A stretch of 64,000 nt of DNA from Nilaparvata lugens (GCF_014356525.2 NC_052504.1:65877114-65941113); one strand, 5' to 3'. Counted from the stretch's first letter, positions 33,950-48,431 are shown. Numbers and translations are program-made. The notes: a model not told the origin generated them from the sequence alone.

Positions 33950-35164
33950 TTATTCCCTGATAATGTCTATATATAAAAATGAATGTCTGTTTGTGTGTTA
34001 GTTCATAACAGTAGCAGTAATCATAATGTTCCTATTAAAGTTTTATCTTTCAATGTTTTAGGTTGGACTTCTATTAGAAGCTGTTTCCCGTATGTTCTTT
34101 GTTTGACCTGCGAGAAAGTTGATGCACATGCTATGAAAATTGAGTAATGAAAGTGTTATTGATTTTATAGACATTCAATGTGTGAAGAAAAATCCCATCA
34201 ACAAGCAACATCAAGAGAGAAAATTAATTTCTTCATGAAAGTAGAGAATTTAATCTATATATATATCAAAATAAATGTCTGTATGTGTGTTTAATATTGC
34301 ATGAATTATACAGTTTTGATGTATTAATAGTATTTAAAAGTTTAGAAAGTGATAGAATTGGGATTGATATTATTGAAAGTCGCCCTTACTAAAGGTTGGT
34401 TTTGAAACAGCTATATCTAATATTTAAATTGAATTAATTGTATCAAAAAAGGCTAGCGCGCTTTACTTTTTCCTCCTCTTTAAAAAAAATTAAGTCAATA
34501 ACTTCAATAATTACTGATATAACAGGGGTAGCTCACTGACTAGAAGTTTGCCTTAATTTCTGCCAAGTGATGTGTATGTGAAGATTTGAATAAGTAATTT
34601 GAATTCACATATACAAGTACCGTATAAGAACAAAACATAGCCTATATAAAAAAAATAGAAAATGGTACTGATTCTTACTTACAATTATGCCCGGTTCATT
34701 AGACTCCGGTTAGTGTGACATGAGATACATTGACTTTTTGGCGATACGAAGTTCGCTGGGCAAGCTAGTAAAATAATATAATATCAATATTCACTAAAAT
34801 CTTATTCGGAGTGTGGAAATGAAACCATAACCTCTTCGTGCCCTATATAGAATAGTGTAACTAATGCAACGGTTTTTGAATATTCGGTTTTAACACTCAA
34901 GAGATATTTTTAAGATGTAAGAAACAAATATAACCCGAGAGTTTCAAAATGTAGCAGAGCTTTGCCCCTTTAGCCCTTCGCCATACCCTAGCAGGTTTGC
35001 TTTTACAATATTTTGCAAAAAGTTCTCACTGGGTGGTAGACCCTTTAGAACTAATTTGTATAAAACAGATGTGAATTTAATATAACTTGATAATAAAAAT
35101 ATATTTGGGCTTAAGGGGATCCGGTACGGTACTAATTTTATACCTTAAAATAGCATTGAATAAA

Positions 35165-35345
35165 TTCCTATTCACTATAAGGGTACAAACTACAAACACA
35201 CTGAAAGCGGAGCGTGGCGTGGCGTAGAGGAGCGTCGTGAACAATATATCATGTTAAGTAATGAGCTAAAACACACTGGAAGCGTCTACTGGCAGAGCGG
35301 AGCGTGGCATCAAACTTTGGAACAAGCTGGTTTGTTTTTTGGAGC
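35165..35345. repeat. Subterminal repeat block, probable PIF/Harbinger end
   Basis: Two copies of gcggagcgtggc with acacactgaaagc / acacactggaagc in front, about 75 bp apart, then ggagcgtcaaagtgcg. It lies 250 bp beyond the 3' side of the transposase fragment and is probably the end of the same element. Confidence 0.45.
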
Positions 35346-35598
35346 GTCAAAGTGCGAGTGCCCTACTAAATGTATAATTATAATAATATAGTAGTGGTCT
35401 ACTCTTGTACATAATAATGCACTTGTTCTACTACATTTTCCCACCATCTAGTACACTAGTATATATTTAATGTTTCCCCCAAATTCACCTGTAATGTGTA
35501 TTATTTGATTATTCGAAAGAGAAAATTCACCTATTGTACTTTGAAATCAAAAGTAAGGATATTCTAATTCATTTCATTCATATTTCTATGAAATATGG

Positions 35599-35883
35599 TT
35601 ACCTTAGTGTTATTACAAGTCTTTCTTCAGCAGATATTGGATTCCTCCAATTAGTGACTTGTTTTTCCAAGTCAGGCTTCACACTCGTCAAAATATAATC
35701 AAAGGTTGAAGTTGACATTCGCATGTACTCAAAAAATCGGTACTCATGATTTCTTAGCACATTAAACCGATGGTGATATTCACCAAATAGTCGACGATCT
35801 AAGATAATTTCATTCACCCACTCTGTTCTAGCAGGCTTAGCTAATATCCAATAATTCAAGTAATTATTCTCACAATTATACAT
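35599..35883 (-). pseudogene. PIF/Harbinger transposase, N-terminal fragment
   Basis: 94-codon minus-strand frame with the conserved N-terminal block of HARBI1-type transposases: FGEYHHRFNVLRNHEYRFFE, then MRMSTSTFDYILTSVKPDLE and ISAEERLVITLR. The DDE catalytic domain is absent, so the copy is truncated. Nearby MITEs with TTA duplications may have been moved by relatives. Confidence 0.85.
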
Positions 35884-36559
35884 TATTCATGTGAGCGTGA
35901 TATTGATATGCGCATAAAAGATTATACTATTCCATTCGAAGCAGTAGGTAGATTGAAAGTGGCTCTATCATATATACGGTAATGCTCGTATCTATAAAGC
36001 TATTTTTATGGAGGTGCAGACCATTTGCCACAATTCGTGTCCTGTCTGTAATGAAATCGAAAAAGCAAGCTCACGTGTTGTTCGGCGTTTAAGTTTTTCT
36101 TTTTTTGACGAATTTAACACCTGTTTTTATAATCTCCGCAGAAGGCGAAGTGACCTATTCTTTTTGCACTTTTGGTGCACAGCGCCTCCCGGTGTCGGCT
36201 CAAGGCCACACGCCTGCCTCTGCCAACGCCAACACCAACCATGTTTTGCTGATCTTCCTCATCATTCCATTAGTTAATAAAAAGCCTTTTGGCACAATTA
36301 AATCAACGTTCTTCTCCCATTATAGTGGGTATAGATGGAAATTCCTTCAACTCTACGAAATTCTTCCAGCTCTGAAGCATTTAATGAATATGCTACTTGT
36401 TCAGGCTACAAGATGCGACAGGAGCAATGAACTTCAAGCTTCGTATTTTCTCGAAATCTGACATTATTTACATAGATGTTCACTTCTTATTAAAAACCTT
36501 AGAAAATCGATTATTACCAGTAACGTCAAAAAAACTATATATTTTTGAACACTTACTTA

Positions 36560-36752
36560 TGCTTGGTTTCATCAAGCTCGGTCAAGATAATATTTGAACA
36601 TGGTCAAATTGCTTACGCTTCACAAGTGCACTGAACATACTATGACTTCTATGACTATAGATTCTATCCATAATTCTAGTGCACTTATATATATAAAGCG
36701 TATCCGGTTGACCATGTTCATATGTATTGACCGAGCTTGGTGAAACCGGGCA
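36560..36752. mobile_element. 193-bp MITE with TTA duplication
   Basis: Ends tgcttggtttcatcaagctc and, inverted, tgcccggtttcaccaagctc; arms of about 48 bp. tta flanks it at 36557-36559 and 36753-36755, consistent with PIF/Harbinger. Confidence 0.8.
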
Positions 36753-36755
36753 TTA

Positions 36756-39200
36756 GACACATGAATTTACAATTTTCAATATAAAACTGTGTCTATTCAA
36801 TTTTTATCAAAGATCACTTAAAACTTACTTTTTGTCACTTGGATGCATTTACCACTGACGCACTTTTCTTTGATGTAAATATAGAATTATTAGTGTTGGA
36901 ATTCGAATAGAGTTTTACTTGTTGAAATGTTCTCATATAGCTTTTGAAAATAGTTCACTGATATGAAAAAAGTTTGAGATTTTTTGATTAATTAATTGAA
37001 CAACAATGGGGTGATAAAACTTTGAACGTGGCCAAGATACAAGATGCAGTGGATAGTTGAGTGGAGGGGTTGGAAATGATTTTATGAGAGAAAAGGTACA
37101 TGATGAGTCCAATTTATGACGTGCTATAACAGAAGGTTGTAGCAGTGTGTCTATTTATAACATGGTCTTTATCGCCTTCTTGCATTTTATAGGCCGTAAA
37201 AATGACATTCTTGTGGTTTTCACTCCTCAGGAGACGGACAGTCAGCGCCACACACAAAAAAGCGTTTTGAGAAATGAAGCGTCGACTTCGCCGACCGTAA
37301 AATAGGATGAGCTTACCCAGTATCTGAAAGTGACACAAGAATGTGATTTAAAAAGAGGAATGCTATCACTTTTCATTGCAGAATTCGCTAAAAGAAACGA
37401 ATTCAAATCTCGGGAGATACTCTCATACGAAAGAACGATATTTTAAACGACGAAACTTGCAATACAAGAATAATTTGATTGTAGAGAATTCACTAACTCA
37501 CTGATACCATCTTAAGACCGCTTATACATACTTGTTTTCTCATATAGTTAAATATTATAATTTACACTAGGAAAAGTAAACATTATTAATAAGACAGTAG
37601 GACTAGTTATACACTCCGGTAATATTTTCATAATAGGCCTTTGCAGTTGCATAGATAGGAAGTATAGGAGAGAGCCGAGAGAGAGAATATTTCCTTTTCG
37701 GAGGGAAAGCGAAGCTTATTTTTCTTAAATAAGTTTGTGATGAGAAGTATAAAATTACATCTTTAACTGAAGATTTATGGCGAATTTTACAACAAACAAA
37801 TCAAAGCCAAGAGCCTAGTTAAAATGTTAGTCGTGGTCCATGGGGTTTGATCCGTTTAAATTAATTTTTGTTTTATTGCTTCATAAAAGGAAATAAAGAA
37901 CCAATTATCTATTATGAGCAGGATATGAATCAGCGAAAGGCTGATTTATAAACACTCTCGTTTCTTGTTGATATAATTTTCCTTGGTTTAGAATAATGAA
38001 ATAATACTATTATCATTTTTTCTCCGATCAGGCTGAGCACTCAAATTCTCCAATTCTCCAACTCTTCAAATTCTCATTTTCTATAACTGGTAGTAAGAGA
38101 AGTAATAGAAATAGTAGACCTAGTAATTGTAATAATAGTAATAGTGGCTATAGAATTCTCACTGAGGTTCCCAAATCTTTTCGAACTCTGCAAAGTTTTC
38201 TCTATTTGATAATAAACTGATTACTATTGAAGTAATTTCCTATTTTGTACATATAGGTGGCATTATTTTACATATAATCCATCAGAAAAAATAAACAAGA
38301 TTTAATTTGGGGATATACACGCTCCGGATGAGTGCCACATTTTGAATCTTATAAGAAGGGAGAAAAGTAATTAGAACTGAACACCAAGATGCTTTTGGAA
38401 AAAAAAGGATAGTGATCTGGAAGCTTGCAAGCTTGATGCATGCGACTAGTTTTCCTAGGCTGCATAATTTGATAGACCTTAGAGTATCGTGAGAGCTATT
38501 GCTACTGCGGAACAAGAAGGACAGCAGTTTTCGAGTTTTAGCTGAAAAGGGCAAGTTGAGGTTGGAAGAGTGATAGCAGGGAATTTGCAAAAGAGCCTGA
38601 GGCGAACAGGCCAGTTGGGAATCTGGCGTGTATCGTATCGAGCAGCAAGCAGCAAGCAGCCCATCCCATCGCTTTAGGGATGCAGTCCTTGTTCTCTTGC
38701 TCATTTCCTCCAACACTTTTCTCTCGTTTGCTCGCTTATCTGCGAAGATCTCTCTCACACTTGGCTGTTCTCTCTTTTTGCTGCCTATTAACGCAAACGC
38801 CAGCGGCCATTTCAAAGCAGGCCGCAACTGTTAACCTCCAAAGAAGGTGATGACGGTGATGCTGGGTTCATCGCTGACGGCTGATGGCCACATTCAAAAT
38901 TCCACACAAACTGTCCGACCACTTGTTTCTACTTGCTCGACATTGTGAATGTATCCCATTGTGAATACCAACTCATCAAATGATAGGAACGCCACAATTA
39001 TTATTGTCACAGGAAAACATAGAATCTGGAATCTTTAGTTTAATATTAAGTTCCTTTTATTCATTCTCATCCAATTTCACTCTAACAGAAAACCTAACAA
39101 TAATTCAATTCCGAAATCACTAATGCTGTATAAATTCTGTAGGCATGAATCTCACAAGCATTAATCTCTCATTATCTCGTATGTATTAGTGAGTCATATG
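36756..39200. other. No supported gene; GC-richer block near 38540-38880
   Basis: An ATG-initiated minus-strand frame of 181 codons (38282-38827) has no recognised motif and spans mixed-composition DNA. The block 38640-38880 has agcagcaagcagcaagcagc and CpG words and might be a 5' exon or promoter, but nothing joins it to a gene. Confidence 0.35.
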
Positions 39201-39204
39201 GTCT

Positions 39205-42200
39205 CATCCAGTATTGCCGTTCTAGTATCACCCAATGTACCTAGAATACAAGGTAGTGGCCACGAAAAGATGCGCAGTAACAAATCCAAACCAGCTGGTC
39301 GGTGTGACGTCATTGGTGCTCTAAAAGTCTATTCCTCCTATCTTTTCAATGTTAAATTGAGAAATTTTGTAAGGATTTTTCTCAAAAAGTATATAACCTT
39401 CAAGTCCCATCGACATTCCCTACGATTTATACAATATTTATCTTCATTTTTTTGGAAATTCAAAACCTTTGGACGGCTGGATATTTCAGAATGATCGATT
39501 TTGTAAGAGCCTGCACATCGAATACCTATTGCTTTTTTATTGTGAACATTAACATGCTTTCTCTGGCTCTTTTGTAATTCAATTACTCAATGCTAATGAA
39601 TTTGCTAAATCGATCATTGAATAAGGAATTAAGAACGTGAAAACGTTAATTGGAGTATAGACCTAATATTACTTCTCTGAAAATCCTTGATATCTTGTCT
39701 GTGTAGCCTACTGTATATTAGGCCTACATAGAATCACTAGAACATCTTGCCGGTTCAACATCTTTGATCCTTTAGGAGTGCACTCTTAATTCATGAAAGA
39801 ATGATATACACATATCCACATACTTTAATCAGGTGATAGTTGTGTGTTACGGTCATATACAATATTTATCTTTATTTTTCTCGAGCAACTTTGTAAGTCT
39901 TTTTCTAAAAAATGTACATAGCTTTCAAGTCCCATCGACATTTCCTACAATTTATACAATATTTATCTTAATTTTTTTACAAATTCATCATTTTTGAACT
40001 CCTAGATCTTCCAGAATGCTCGATAATGTAAGGGCATACCGGTTTGGAGATAGAGAACGTTCATTTGATTCTATGAGAAGGGATATTCGTAGAAGGAATG
40101 AATAGATTTAATTTTGCAACATTTGAAAAGATGAATGTCTTCAAAGGTTTTCTACTGCAGGTTTTTTATTCAAAATTTTAATATCCTAACAATTAAAAAG
40201 TGGAGAAAGATACTGAATATAGCCTAGTTCTCTCCTAGTAATACTTTGAATGATAATATAGGCCTATAGTTCTTCAATCACTGTTTTATAATCATGTAGG
40301 ATATGAGATTTTAGCGATGGTAATTCTATTTTGACGTAATATCATCATATGAAAGGAACCATGTAATTAATTCAAAAAGTAACATCGTTAATTAAATAAA
40401 TAAACAATTTATTTTTACGAGAAAATCTCAATGAATAGATTAAGAAAATGTAAAATGTGGATGTGTGGAATTAATAAAAGTTGTATTGATTCAAAGAATA
40501 ATATTCAATAATAATCAGGCTTGGCTTGAATACTTTAATAGTTATCTTTAGCTTTCTCGTTATTTATTACGTTGTACACATTCGAGCTGTTTCCTTTGTT
40601 CATTGTGATATTCTTCTGCAAACTCAACCGATATCTATCCTTTCAAAACTGATTCTAATACAAATCTCAACGCAGAAGACATATAAAGGAAAATCTAATA
40701 TCAATTTGATAAAAATGAAATCAAGAGCGGTTTTGCAGAGAATAAAGGTTGTTAGTGCAGGGCATTCCATCAGAAGGAGAATGTGCATGATCATTGGATG
40801 AAGATGGTAACGCACCACTTTCCTTCCTTATTATATTATATTATGATATTTGATTATTTTGTTTGTTATAAACAAACAATATTGGATTGATCAACAATTA
40901 AATTTCGATTGAATTTTCGATAAAGAACTCTGGATTCAAAATTATTTCTACTCAGTGACCAAGGCACAATCTAGAAACACAATTTTTATCACATATACAT
41001 CACTCACACTTTATGTGGTAAAAATCCCCAATATGGGACAAAAGAAAGTATGGGGTGATAGTATAACACTCACATCATAAATGCATTATAAACTGAATAA
41101 ATTGCAATTTGAAAAAAATATCTTTAAATATGCCCAACTATTATATCTCTCCGGTTAAAATAGGAAAATAATGTGGAGATTGAAAAGAATTGGAATTCAC
41201 CACACATTATCCTGTTTTAAGTATATGAGAGTTTAATTTCTAGAATATAAATGCCCTGCGAGTTGGTTGAAGATACTATCATTCTTTTCGTAGCCTTTCA
41301 AAGAGGCATTCAACCGATCACTTGTCTTATAGAATTATCAAGTTTATTTGAAGGAATATATTGTAGGATACTTATAGTATGAATTCATATTCATACGTAT
41401 ACTTTTCAATGTATGATTCATTTTCATTAAATACATTATCATTGAATCATGAAGAGTTGATTTTCCCTTTCACAAATAAATGAAGAATGAGAGTTTTACA
41501 ATAAGAGAACAAGTATCAATATTGAGAATTCCTCTTACAAATAATAAATGAGAAATATATGTTTCACAATACGAGAGCATGTATTTATCCAATACAATTC
41601 TCAATAAAATTATTGTAAATTCCCCACGCGGTATGCATGCTTTAATTATATTTTAAAATTGTATTTTGTTATAGTTTCCAATTATTAGAGAGATTAAACC
41701 AGAAAACTATTTCCTGATCAAGCATGTGAAAGCCATAACTTTCCTGGTAAAAGTGATCCTCCTAAGAAATTAGGCAAGATGTTCTATTAATTCTACATAT
41801 GATATAGAGTACACAGACAAGATAAATAAGGATTTTGAGAGAAATAGTATTATAGTGCAATCAATATTTTGACGTTTTTAATTCCTTATTCAATGATCAA
41901 TTTATCAAATTCATTAGCATTGAGTAATTGGATTACAAAAGAGTCAGGGAAAGCATGTTAATTTTCAATAAGAAAGCAACAGGTATTCGATGTGCAGCCT
42001 CTTACAAAATCGATCATTCTGAAAGATCCAGCAGTCCAAAAGTATTAGATTTCTAGAAAAATTGGAGATAAATATTGTATGAATCGTAGGAGATGTCGAT
42101 GGGACTTAAAAGTTATTTACTCTTTGAGGAAAAGACTCACAAAGTTGCTCAATTTAACGTTGAAAAGATAGGAAGCATAGATATTTAGAGCACCAATGAC

Positions 42201-42290
42201 GTCACACCGATCATTTGACTCCGATCATTAAGAGATCGAGATGCGCGTGGCCTATTCTAGGTACCTTGGTATCACCGGTAATATTATGAT
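39205..42290. mobile_element. 3.1-kb structure with about 500-bp diverged inverted repeats
   Basis: The left arm (39205-39720) and right arm (41800-42290) are inverted and diverged. Shared words include gtgtgacgtcattggtgctc, tcaagtcccatcgacat and caatgctaatgaatttg in order. A partial direct third copy of the left arm is at 39865-40040. The interior has no transposase that I can recognise. Frames within the arms are not genes. Confidence 0.7.
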
Positions 42291-44183
42291 TCATATATAT
42301 ATGCACCTATATATAGGTGTTAGTAATATTAACACCTATATGATTGCCATCATGTATAATGAACAATCATGTATAATGGTATAGAGGTATTTCTAGAATC
42401 TATGTGTATTATATGATTAGCTAATGATAATTGTAGCTCGAAAGATGATTGCAATACCGGTACATCAAGCCAATAATAGGAGGTGCATATTAATTCAAAT
42501 TTCAGAAGATAATATTAATTGTTGACTGAGAGTAGGATAACAATATGAAATCTCCAAGAAAAAGGTTTGGCCCATTGTGTTTATGATAGTCTAGGGCTAG
42601 TGTCTAGAGAAAATTTATCTACTAGAAAAGTATTAAAACTTCACCTTTCGAAAATATTTGCAATTCCCACTATTCCAAGTACGATAGATAATAATGAGGT
42701 ACATTACCAACATTATATCTAATTCGAATATTCTATCGATAGCATTGCTATGAGGAAAACGTTCCCAGCCTGTGTTGTACCTATTATACTAGCCACTTGT
42801 TCAGGACTCCAATTTGTTGGCAGCATTTATCTGATCTACTACAAAGGAATTTGTTGCAGCTCTGCTAGCTCACTCGCAAGACATGTATCCGGCATAACAT
42901 AGTGTTGGAATTAGTTTATGAGCCGAGCCCATAATTTCTGTTTCAATAGGTAGACAACAAGCGAAAGCAGCAAAATCACATTGAGTGTTGTTTAGGAGAG
43001 CGGAGAGAGGCGTACATTGTGGAGCAGAGCTGAGGCGCCCCTCTTAGCATAACTCAAGCTCGCCTGTCTCGCCTCACGGCTCACGGCTCACGGCTGCAAG
43101 TTATTTCTGAGTTTCGCTGCTGATGTACGGGATAAGTGAAGTCGGCATGTCGGACTAGCGACCGGCATCAATAACTAACCATAGCCAACACTCGGCGCTT
43201 AGATGACCAATACAATAGCTGTAGCATTTCCAACACCTCACAAATTTATTTTTCTATCAACGCATTACAATAAAATACGAATTCTACTCTGAAGTTTTAC
43301 TGACATTCTCTTATTTTGTCTAATCTCGTTCAAACTTATCCATCTATAATATATAAAGAAAAGAATTGGCTTATAGGAAATAGGATTTAAGCGAATACGT
43401 ACGGGATAATAGGGGATAGAGCATACACGAGTGACGCATCATCACGTCTCAACTACTGAGCAGATCAACTTTGAATTTTGCATTAAGGTTCTTAATTTAC
43501 CGAGGATAGTTATAGACCTATTCGCAGTTCGTCAAGTATCAGTTCAAGGTTCCAGTTTGTTTTACTTTGTTTGAGAATGGTCATAGATACACTAGTATAT
43601 TCAACGGTTATTATCTTCTATCTTCTAATACTTTTTCTATTATATATATATATTTTTTTATTCTATGGCTATACTATATTTATAAAGGAATGAATTGACT
43701 TATACAAAATGTATAAATAAATATTTTATTAATAAAAATTTTTGAATTGATAAATATTGACGTGATACACAATACATGTTTGAAGTAGGCTATCATCGTG
43801 TCCGAACTACCAAACTGATTAACTTAAAATTTTGCATAGATTCTCATTTTCCTTAATTACCGAGGATGGTTATAGCCATATATATTCATTTTTGTCGATC
43901 AATAACTTATAATTTAAATAATTAAAGCAAAAATATTCAATTTGTGATACAAAGTTTATGAAACATAAATCAAATCGTATTTCTATTGTAAAATATTACA
44001 GTTGATAATACTTTCAATATCAGCATTAATATAAAACTAAATTCAATCTACTTGTGCTTCAAACAGACCCTTGCGGAGCACGTGTTACCTGCTAGTCATC
44101 AATAATATTGACAAATTAAGCTGAATATAACACTACAGTAGATATCAAATTATCCGAATCAATTGGGAACGGACCACATTCGC
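42291..44183. other. No supported gene; GC-rich island near 42960-43200
   Basis: The island has three tandem tcacggctc-type 8-mers (43073-43095), gaggcgcccctcttagc and several CpGs in otherwise AT-rich DNA. It could be a promoter or untranslated first exon. The rest carries only AT-rich sequence. Confidence 0.35.
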
Positions 44184-44306
44184 CTACCATAGGTAAGGAA
44201 AGTATTGCTTTCCAAAAAAATGTAAGGTACCCTAATTTCATGTTTTTATACGTTTCAAGGTCCCCTGAGTCCAAAAACATGATTTTTGGGTGTTGGTCAT
44301 ACACAG

Positions 44307-44358
<52 letters not shown>

Positions 44359-45146
44359 TGTGTGTGTGTCTGTGAACACGATAACTCCATTTCTAATCAA
44401 CCGATTGACTTGAAATTTTTAACTTATAATGTCCTTATACCATGAGGATCCGACAATAAGAAATTCAATAAATTCAATAAAGTTTAATTCAAAATGGCGG
44501 AAAATATGGTGGATAATGACTAAAAAACCATGTTTTTCACGGTTTTCTCGAAAACGGCTTTAACGATTTTCTTCAAATTTATACCCTAGATAGCTATTTA
44601 TAAGCCCTATCAACTGACATGATTCTCATTTCTGGGAAAATTGCAGGAGCTCCGTAATATTCTTGAGAAAAATGGCGGATGATTACTAAAAAACCATGTT
44701 TTCCACGATTTTCTCAAAAATGACTGGACCGATTTTTTCCAAATTCATACCCTGTATAGTTATATATCAGCTCTATTAACTAGCATGACTCTCCTCCCTG
44801 AGAAACTAACAGGGGGTCCACCCCATCCTTGAGAAATTTACTTTGTAACCTCCTTCTCGTGCTTGAGGTAGGTGGGTAGAGCAGTTTATTCAAAAGAACA
44901 CACGTCGATATTTTATTTGTAGAACAGCCGTTTTGACAACTTTTGAAAAATCCTCAAATTTCATAATTCAAACAAAGGAAAATGTACTCTGAAAACAACA
45001 ACAATATTATAATCGTAGTTTTAATAAAATTATTTAGCCGCCAATCGGCATAATGTTATTCCCCTAGATCATCCTCGTTTAAGAGTGAGGCTTATAGATC
45101 AATGAGCAAGGAAAGTTGTGTGAGTGTACCACACCAGATTTTTTAT
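44184..45146 (+). repeat. Microsatellite-bearing dispersed element, copy 2 (two internal units)
   Basis: Starts ctaccataggtaaggaaag (outer end lost), with a (GT)n tract at about 44311-44368. Two internal units follow, with gactaaaaaaccatgttttt and ttactaaaaaaccatgtttt about 166 bp apart. A tail at about 44850-45146 ends ccacaccagatttttt. That tail is also present inverted at 58241-58540. Confidence 0.85.
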
Positions 45147-45159
45147 ATACTAGTAGTTC

Positions 45160-45365
45160 TGTGAACAGTAAACCTCACGCAGTATTCTCATCCACAAGTA
45201 CCTTTAGATTGAAACTTTACTATAGACCTTATGGAAATACAGCATTAGACTGGCTTCTCCACACATCTGTGTAATCACTTGTCAGCTGATTTATGATGAA
45301 TAATTTTATTCTTTAGTCTGATTTTTACTCTAATATTGGCGTATGAAGGATGCTCATAATCAATT
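45160..45365 (+). repeat. Dispersed repeat segment B, copy 2
   Basis: Same sequence as 890-1095 (gcttctccacacatctgtgt, cttgtcagctgatttatgat), here directly after the microsatellite-bearing element. Confidence 0.85.
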
Positions 45366-48300
45366 CAAGGGTCTCCCCACCAACAAAAAGCCATCCGATG
45401 TTACGTTTTTACTAGGAAAGTAATATTAAAACCGACTGTCTGTCCTCTATTCAGCAACAAACTTTGATACCGTGGACATGGGATTGAATAAATCTTGATT
45501 GAAGTGACCAATGCAAACAATGTCAGATTTTATTTCTGAAATTCGTTGTACTAAATCATGGTTTCATTACAACTGCAATGTACGCTATTTCAACAAATTG
45601 GTTCAGTATATATCTTTAACGGGAGGACTTCCATAGCTCGAATGGGCTTTCTTCGTAGTGAAGCATGGGCTTTCTTCAGAAAAAGAATCACGTACAGAAC
45701 AGTAGGCCTATCACAAGGTATTTGTTTTAATGAATGACTTCATACAAGTTTTATTGCTGCGTATTATTATCAATACGGTCCAGTTCTTCACGCAGCCTTG
45801 AGGTTCCCCTCCCCAATACCATTTGCAGCAGCCAAGGTCACAACAGCTTCTTGTTATGCAGGTGTATTCCTGTAAATTACGTTCAATTCACATCATTTTC
45901 CGTGAATCTATCATAGTTTCTATCCATCTATCCATCCAACAGTGCGAGCGATTGGCGTTTGCTGATATGGTACCAGATGTGTTTGATGGGCAGTTGAAAA
46001 TTGACCCAGAGCAACTAAATGCATTTTAAAATTCAATTTGTATTGATTGCCAATTTCACAAGGAAAATTCAGCCAAGCTTCTTTGCTTTCCAATATTTAT
46101 AATTTCCAGTTTCCACTCACATTTTCCAAGTCTCTTTCTTACTTCGTTTGAGAGATTATTCATAGTCATGAATTCTGAATCATGAATAATAGGCCATCTA
46201 GTCTTAACATATCGAGATCGACTCGTTCATTTCTGGTGATGGTGTAATTGAGTAAACTATAGGCAGGAATATTTTGGAATTTATAACCAAAATATGAGAT
46301 TACAAATGTATGCTATAGATATCTACATATAGTTTGATATGCATGTTATGCTTGCATGTGGTTTATGAGCTGCACTTGGTTATCCGTATCCAAAAAAAAA
46401 ACTATGGGAAAAAATTAAAATAGTCATTTGAAATTGTTAAATTTTAATTACAAGATTCTATAAATTACAAGAAACAATGTTGGAAGAGAGACGGAACTGC
46501 ACGAGTAACGTGTCTGATTCAAGGTGAGTGGATGGCTCGCGTAAGTGAACAAGGACAGCTGGAAATTTCTCAGCCTAATGTGACGTTCAAGTGTTGGACG
46601 GCTGAATTTCATTGGTTGCCCTGTCACGCAAGTTGTTGCACTGCTCTGGCACCGGTAGTCATCGCTGTGGAATGAAGTCCAACGTGCAATTTGTATTATC
46701 AGCCATCACTGCGCCCAGAGACCCAGACCACAGTAATGTAGCCAGCATATAGCCAGTCATTTGTTATGCTTGGATTCCAAAAATATTGCTTCTCAAATAA
46801 TATTCCACCTCAATTCGAATTCACTCTATACATTGCAAAAACTATTAATCGTAGTGTATTTTATTTGTCATAATATTTTCCTCACTAGAGCTCAAGCTTT
46901 GCAAGTATATCAGTACTTACACAGCAAACAGTACTTATTTAGAGTAGAGTTGAAAATTACTTAAGAAATGTCGAGCTCTGGATCTCGAAATAATCATGCT
47001 TCAATGCTAAATTACTCAATTTAAAGATCTCAATCCTAATTGGAGTAGATTGAATATTAAATGATTGAGAGATGACGAAATTGGGAGGAAGTACTACAAG
47101 AAAATTCAATAAAAAAATATATTGTCACAAGAAGCTGATAATTCTAATAGAAGCTAAAATAAATCGTAGACAAACTTCATTTCAGTAGGCCTACAATCGC
47201 GCAAATAGGGTTTCTTAGTTATTTAATGAGATTTTCAAAGGAGTTCCCCATCAGCTCAACATATGAATGGCTGATAGAGAACAATAACTTGTTAGTTTTT
47301 TTTTAATGTGAGGAATTCAAATGTTCCTTGAAATATCGCATAAGCAAAGATAGAGCTTTCATGCTGCTTCATGAAAGGAAGAACCAGAGAAGTGGTTAGT
47401 GACTGATTGCAATGCAGACTTGTGCAGTCTGCAGTAGCAGTTTGCGCCAAAAGTGGATTTTCCAAAACAGACGAAATGGCTAGTTACTGACTGAATAAGG
47501 ACACCTGTTGCAAGCGCGATTCTACCTTTTACAGTGGCGAAAACGATCGACCTCGAAGTCAGCAACATTTCAAAGGAATTCTCCGATGTAGTGAACTTAG
47601 ACAGACGAGCAGCTTCATAACTTGAAGGAGTCCAATGCATACATGGTGAAGCACCAGACACAGGCCACATATATAATAAACAATTGATTGCAGCTTGTCA
47701 AGTAATCTCGATGGCCTTCATCAACATGACATTTGTATGAGTCGCAGCAGGGTGCTCCATAAATTATATACAACTATTGTATTTCTGATATATAGTTAGT
47801 TCTAACATTACATAGCAATAGGTCGCATAAGAGAGCATGAAAACAAAAGGTATTACATTGGAAATTTATAATTAGATTAAACGTGGGTTACATTGGAAAA
47901 AGTGATTATATGGCTTAAATAATTCATGTAATGAAGAGGTTCAAGCTTCAAGAAAGGAAATAAGCATTTTGATGTCTCTCTCATACTCAGCTAACTTTCA
48001 GGAATTTCAGTCTAATAGAACATCATACGATTGTGGAGGAGAGCACATTTGATGTAAACTATGACTGCTAGTGAATCCCTTTTCCTGTAGATGAATTTCT
48101 TGAATGTAAATTTTGAAGCTAATAGATGAATCAATTGGGTGATAATTATTGTGAACCAGATCACATCTCAAACTTCAACCACATTTTATATATGTTACAT
48201 TTAATTACATGTGATAATCACAAATCCATTGGAAAATAGAAAAAAAAAAATTATTATTATACAGAAAGTTTCAAAATGTTATTTGGAGTTACGAAAATTC

Positions 48301-48420
48301 ATTACAAAAAAGACTATTCCTCTTACAATGATGAAACAAGTACTGTACGAAAGAGCAATCCAAACATTTTTTTCCATGGGTACTGGGCAGTTAGTTAACT
48401 GTTTGCCTGCTAGGTGTAGA
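45366..48420. other. No supported gene
   Basis: Contains a GC-richer stretch at 46490-46740 and a 103-codon minus frame at 47359-47670 with internal similarity (gtggttagtgactgattg versus atggctagttactgactg). Neither shows a known domain or a convincing exon. Confidence 0.4.
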
Positions 48421-48431
48421 CAGTAGAGAAA

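Noticed and set aside
36008..36597. Overlapping plus-strand frames near the Harbinger fragment
   Set aside because: No recognisable transposase or DNA-binding motif in any frame; the last one runs into the 193-bp MITE.
38282..38827. 181-codon minus-strand frame
   Set aside because: No domain, no signal peptide of convincing length, low-complexity Ser/Leu content, and the 3' half lies in AT-rich repeat-like DNA. Probably chance.
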